Below are positions 62,506 through 64,000 of a stretch of DNA of 64,000 bases, piece after piece. Each line of letters begins with the position of its first letter. Within the stretch, counting starts at the first letter, position 1. Location: positions 1 to 64,000 of the forward strand of contig CAVZZJ010000012.1 of NCBI GenBank assembly GCA_963779735.1, written 5' to 3'. A program made the position numbers and the translations under genes. Below the pieces are notes generated by a model. It had not been told where the DNA came from, did no database searches, and worked only from the letters and a program-made list of their open reading frames with translations. Origin of the DNA: Bog-473 sp963779735. Lineage in GTDB: Bacteria > Actinomycetota > Acidimicrobiia > Acidimicrobiales > RAAP-2.

Positions 62506-62712
62506 CTGAGAATGCCCCCTGAACTGTGGACGGCCCTACCTGGCCGCCAACCGATCTACCCTGACTCCGCTGTTCCGTACCCTTGAATCCGTAGAGCTTG
62601 CTACCACTCAGATGCTGATGAGCGACACTAGCGCGTGGATGCGCACGGTGCGGCCAGGTGAAACAGGGCGGACCGCACCAGCACGGCCATGGCAACCGGG
62701 GCTGCCGATTTC
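62506..62712. other. 207-nt spacer upstream of the transporter operon
   Basis: This region lies between the Liv fusion start and the stop of the aldehyde dehydrogenase, both on the minus strand. It probably holds the transporter promoter, but no clear box, repeat or hairpin was identified, and no supported open frame. Confidence 0.4.
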
Positions 62713-64000
62713 CTACGCAGGCGGGAGGCCTCCCGCGTAGGTCTTGGTCTCGGAGTACTGCTCGAATCCTTCGAGCCCGTTCTGGCGGCCGATGCCGCTG
62801 GCCTTGTAGCCGCCGAAGGGAGCGTCCGCCCCATACCAGACGCCGCCGTTGACCGACACCGTTCCGGCACGGACCCGGCGCGCCACGCTCAAGGCCCGCT
62901 CTTCGGACCCCGAGGTCACGGAGACTCCGAGGCCGTACTGGTTGTCGTTGGCCAGGCGGACCGCGTCGTCGTCGTCCTCGAACGGCACCACGACCAGGAC
63001 CGGTCCGAAGATCTCCTCACGCGCGATGGTCATGGAGTTGTCCACGTCGGCGAAGAGGGTGGGCTCGACGTAGTAGCCCTTCTCGAGGTGCGAGGGGCGG
63101 CCGCCGCCGAAGACCAGCCGGGCCCCCTCCTCCTTGCCCTTCTCGATGTAGCCCAGCACCCTCTCCCGCTGCAGCGCGCTGATCTGGGGTCCCTGGATGT
63201 TGGACGGGTCGGTCGGGTCACCGTAGGGCACGTTCTTGAACCCGGCCTCCATGATCGCCATCCCCTCGTCGTAGCGCGACCGGGGGAGCAGCATCCGGGT
63301 CATCATGACGCACCCCTGGCCGCCATGGACGCAGATCATCCAGGCCATCGACAGCTTCTGCTCGAAGTCCGCGTCGTCGAGGATGATGTCGGCCGACTTC
63401 CCGCCCAGCTCCAAGAAGAGCCGCTTCAGCGACGGCGCGCCCCTCTCCATGATCCGCCGGCCGACGGCCGTCGATCCCGTGAAGGAGATCAGATCGACCC
63501 GCGGATCGACGACCAGATCCTCGGCCACGGAGTTGTCCGCCGTGGTGACCACCTGGAGCACGCCCGGGGGGATGTCGGTGCGCTCGGCGACCAGCCGGCC
63601 GATCCGGGTGGCGTTCCACGGAGTGTTCGGGGCCGCCTTCAAGATCACCGTGTTGCCCACCGCGAGGCCCGTTCCGAGCTTGTTGATCGTCACCTCGAAG
63701 GGGTAGTTCCAGGGCACGATCGCCCCCACGACGCCGACGGCCTCCTTGACCACCTTGCGCCAGCTGCGCGAGCCGAACGCAGTTCCCTCCGGCAGGTCCC
63801 GCTCCCAGGGGAACTCGTCGATGAACTTGGCCGGCCACAGCAGACCCTCGGCGAGCGGAGCGTCGAGCTGGGGCCCGTAGGTCAGCGCGATCGGCGCACC
63901 CACTTCGGCGACCAGTTCGGCCCGCAGGAGCTCCCTCTCCTCTTCCAGGGCGGCCTGGAGCTGTCGGATGCAGCGCTGGCGGAACGCCTTGTCCGTCGAC
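62713..64000 (-). CDS. Aldehyde dehydrogenase, 5' end outside the window
   Basis: A partial aldehyde dehydrogenase of at least 429 residues that runs through the right edge of the window. Seen: VPWNYPFEVTINKLG in the cofactor region, FTGSTAVGRRI, the catalytic Glu in LELGGKSADIIL, the nucleophile Cys in VHGGQGCVMMTRM, and EEIFGPVLVVVPF. A GTG at 63903 is within the coding sequence; the open frame continues upstream with helix-like residues (RELLRAELVAEVGAP), so the true start lies beyond 64000. Substrate unknown. Confidence 0.92.
   Translation of the reverse strand, partial: STDKAFRQRCIRQLQAALEEERELLRAELVAEVGAPIALTYGPQLDAPLAEGLLWPAKFIDEFPWERDLPEGTAFGSRSWRKVVKEAVGVVGAIVPWNYPFEVTINKLGTGLAVGNTVILKAAPNTPWNATRIGRLVAERTDIPPGVLQVVTTADNSVAEDLVVDPRVDLISFTGSTAVGRRIMERGAPSLKRLFLELGGKSADIILDDADFEQKLSMAWMICVHGGQGCVMMTRMLLPRSRYDEGMAIMEAGFKNVPYGDPTDPSNIQGPQISALQRERVLGYIEKGKEEGARLVFGGGRPSHLEKGYYVEPTLFADVDNSMTIAREEIFGPVLVVVPFEDDDDAVRLANDNQYGLGVSVTSGSEERALSVARRVRAGTVSVNGGVWYGADAPFGGYKASGIGRQNGLEGFEQYSETKTYAGGLPPA

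Overview
ORGANISM. The window is high-GC, densely packed bacterial DNA. Most genes favour G/C at third codon positions, GTG starts are common, and stop/start overlaps such as ATGA and GTGA are frequent. The content is typical of a lipid- and acyl-CoA-degrading actinobacterium: six acyl-CoA dehydrogenases, three CaiB/BaiF-type CoA-transferase domains in two proteins, DUF35 partners of thiolase-like proteins, a P450 with a single-cluster ferredoxin gene elsewhere, a predicted F420-dependent oxidoreductase, and a DUF222/HNH ('13E12') protein. An acidimicrobial or mycobacterial-type actinomycete is likely, but no rRNA or other taxonomic marker is present and no tRNA was seen. LAYOUT. 0-7.7 kb: D-aminoacylase-like amidohydrolase, secreted amino-acid/amide binding protein, two SDRs, an aldehyde dehydrogenase and an enoyl-CoA hydratase; this part looks less GC-extreme. 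7.8-13.8 kb: HNH protein, amidohydrolase, aldehyde dehydrogenase, TetR regulator, dienelactone-hydrolase-like protein. 13.8-19.9 kb: thiolase, small ferredoxin, two acyl-CoA dehydrogenases, SDR, CoA-transferase. 19.9-27.2 kb: a leucine-dissimilation locus (lyase, MaoC hydratase, ScoB, ScoA, biotin carboxylase, carboxyltransferase) read leftward from a divergent TetR gene, with a perfect 13-bp inverted repeat between them. From memory the gene set matches Rv2498c-Rv2506 of Mycobacterium tuberculosis. 27.3-34.1 kb: small Cys-containing protein, two-subunit MaoC hydratase, paired acyl-CoA dehydrogenases, P450, and a DUF35/thiolase pair. 34.2-36.1 kb: thioesterase and a solitary DNA methyltransferase. 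36.2-42.7 kb: double CoA-transferase, second thiolase/DUF35 pair, acyl-CoA ligase, hydroxyacid dehydrogenase. 42.7-48.4 kb: CMD protein, amidohydrolase, Rieske oxygenase, KstD-like flavoprotein, nitroreductase. 48.5-56.9 kb: 2-oxoacid dehydrogenase E1 beta/alpha preceded by a 19-codon mini-ORF, second acyl-CoA dehydrogenase pair, ligase, enoyl-CoA hydratase, amidohydrolase. 57.1-62.5 kb: SDR and LLM oxidoreductase, then LivF and a LivH-LivM-LivG triple fusion. 62.7-64 kb: an aldehyde dehydrogenase running off the window. HOW IT WORKS TOGETHER. The set suggests uptake of branched-chain or amide-like substrates, oxygenase/flavoprotein attack on alicyclic or steroid-like compounds, CoA activation, beta-oxidation with paired dehydrogenases, and side-chain cleavage by DUF35/thiolase pairs. 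Actual substrates cannot be read from sequence. UNUSUAL FEATURES. (1) Short tandem duplications sit on many gene borders; at five gene ends the stop codon is repeated in frame at 9, 18, 21, 21 and 24 bp. (2) Four genes between 32.8 and 45.7 kb carry frame disruptions, two of them in G or C runs, so assembly error must be excluded. (3) One SDR has His where the catalytic Tyr is expected.
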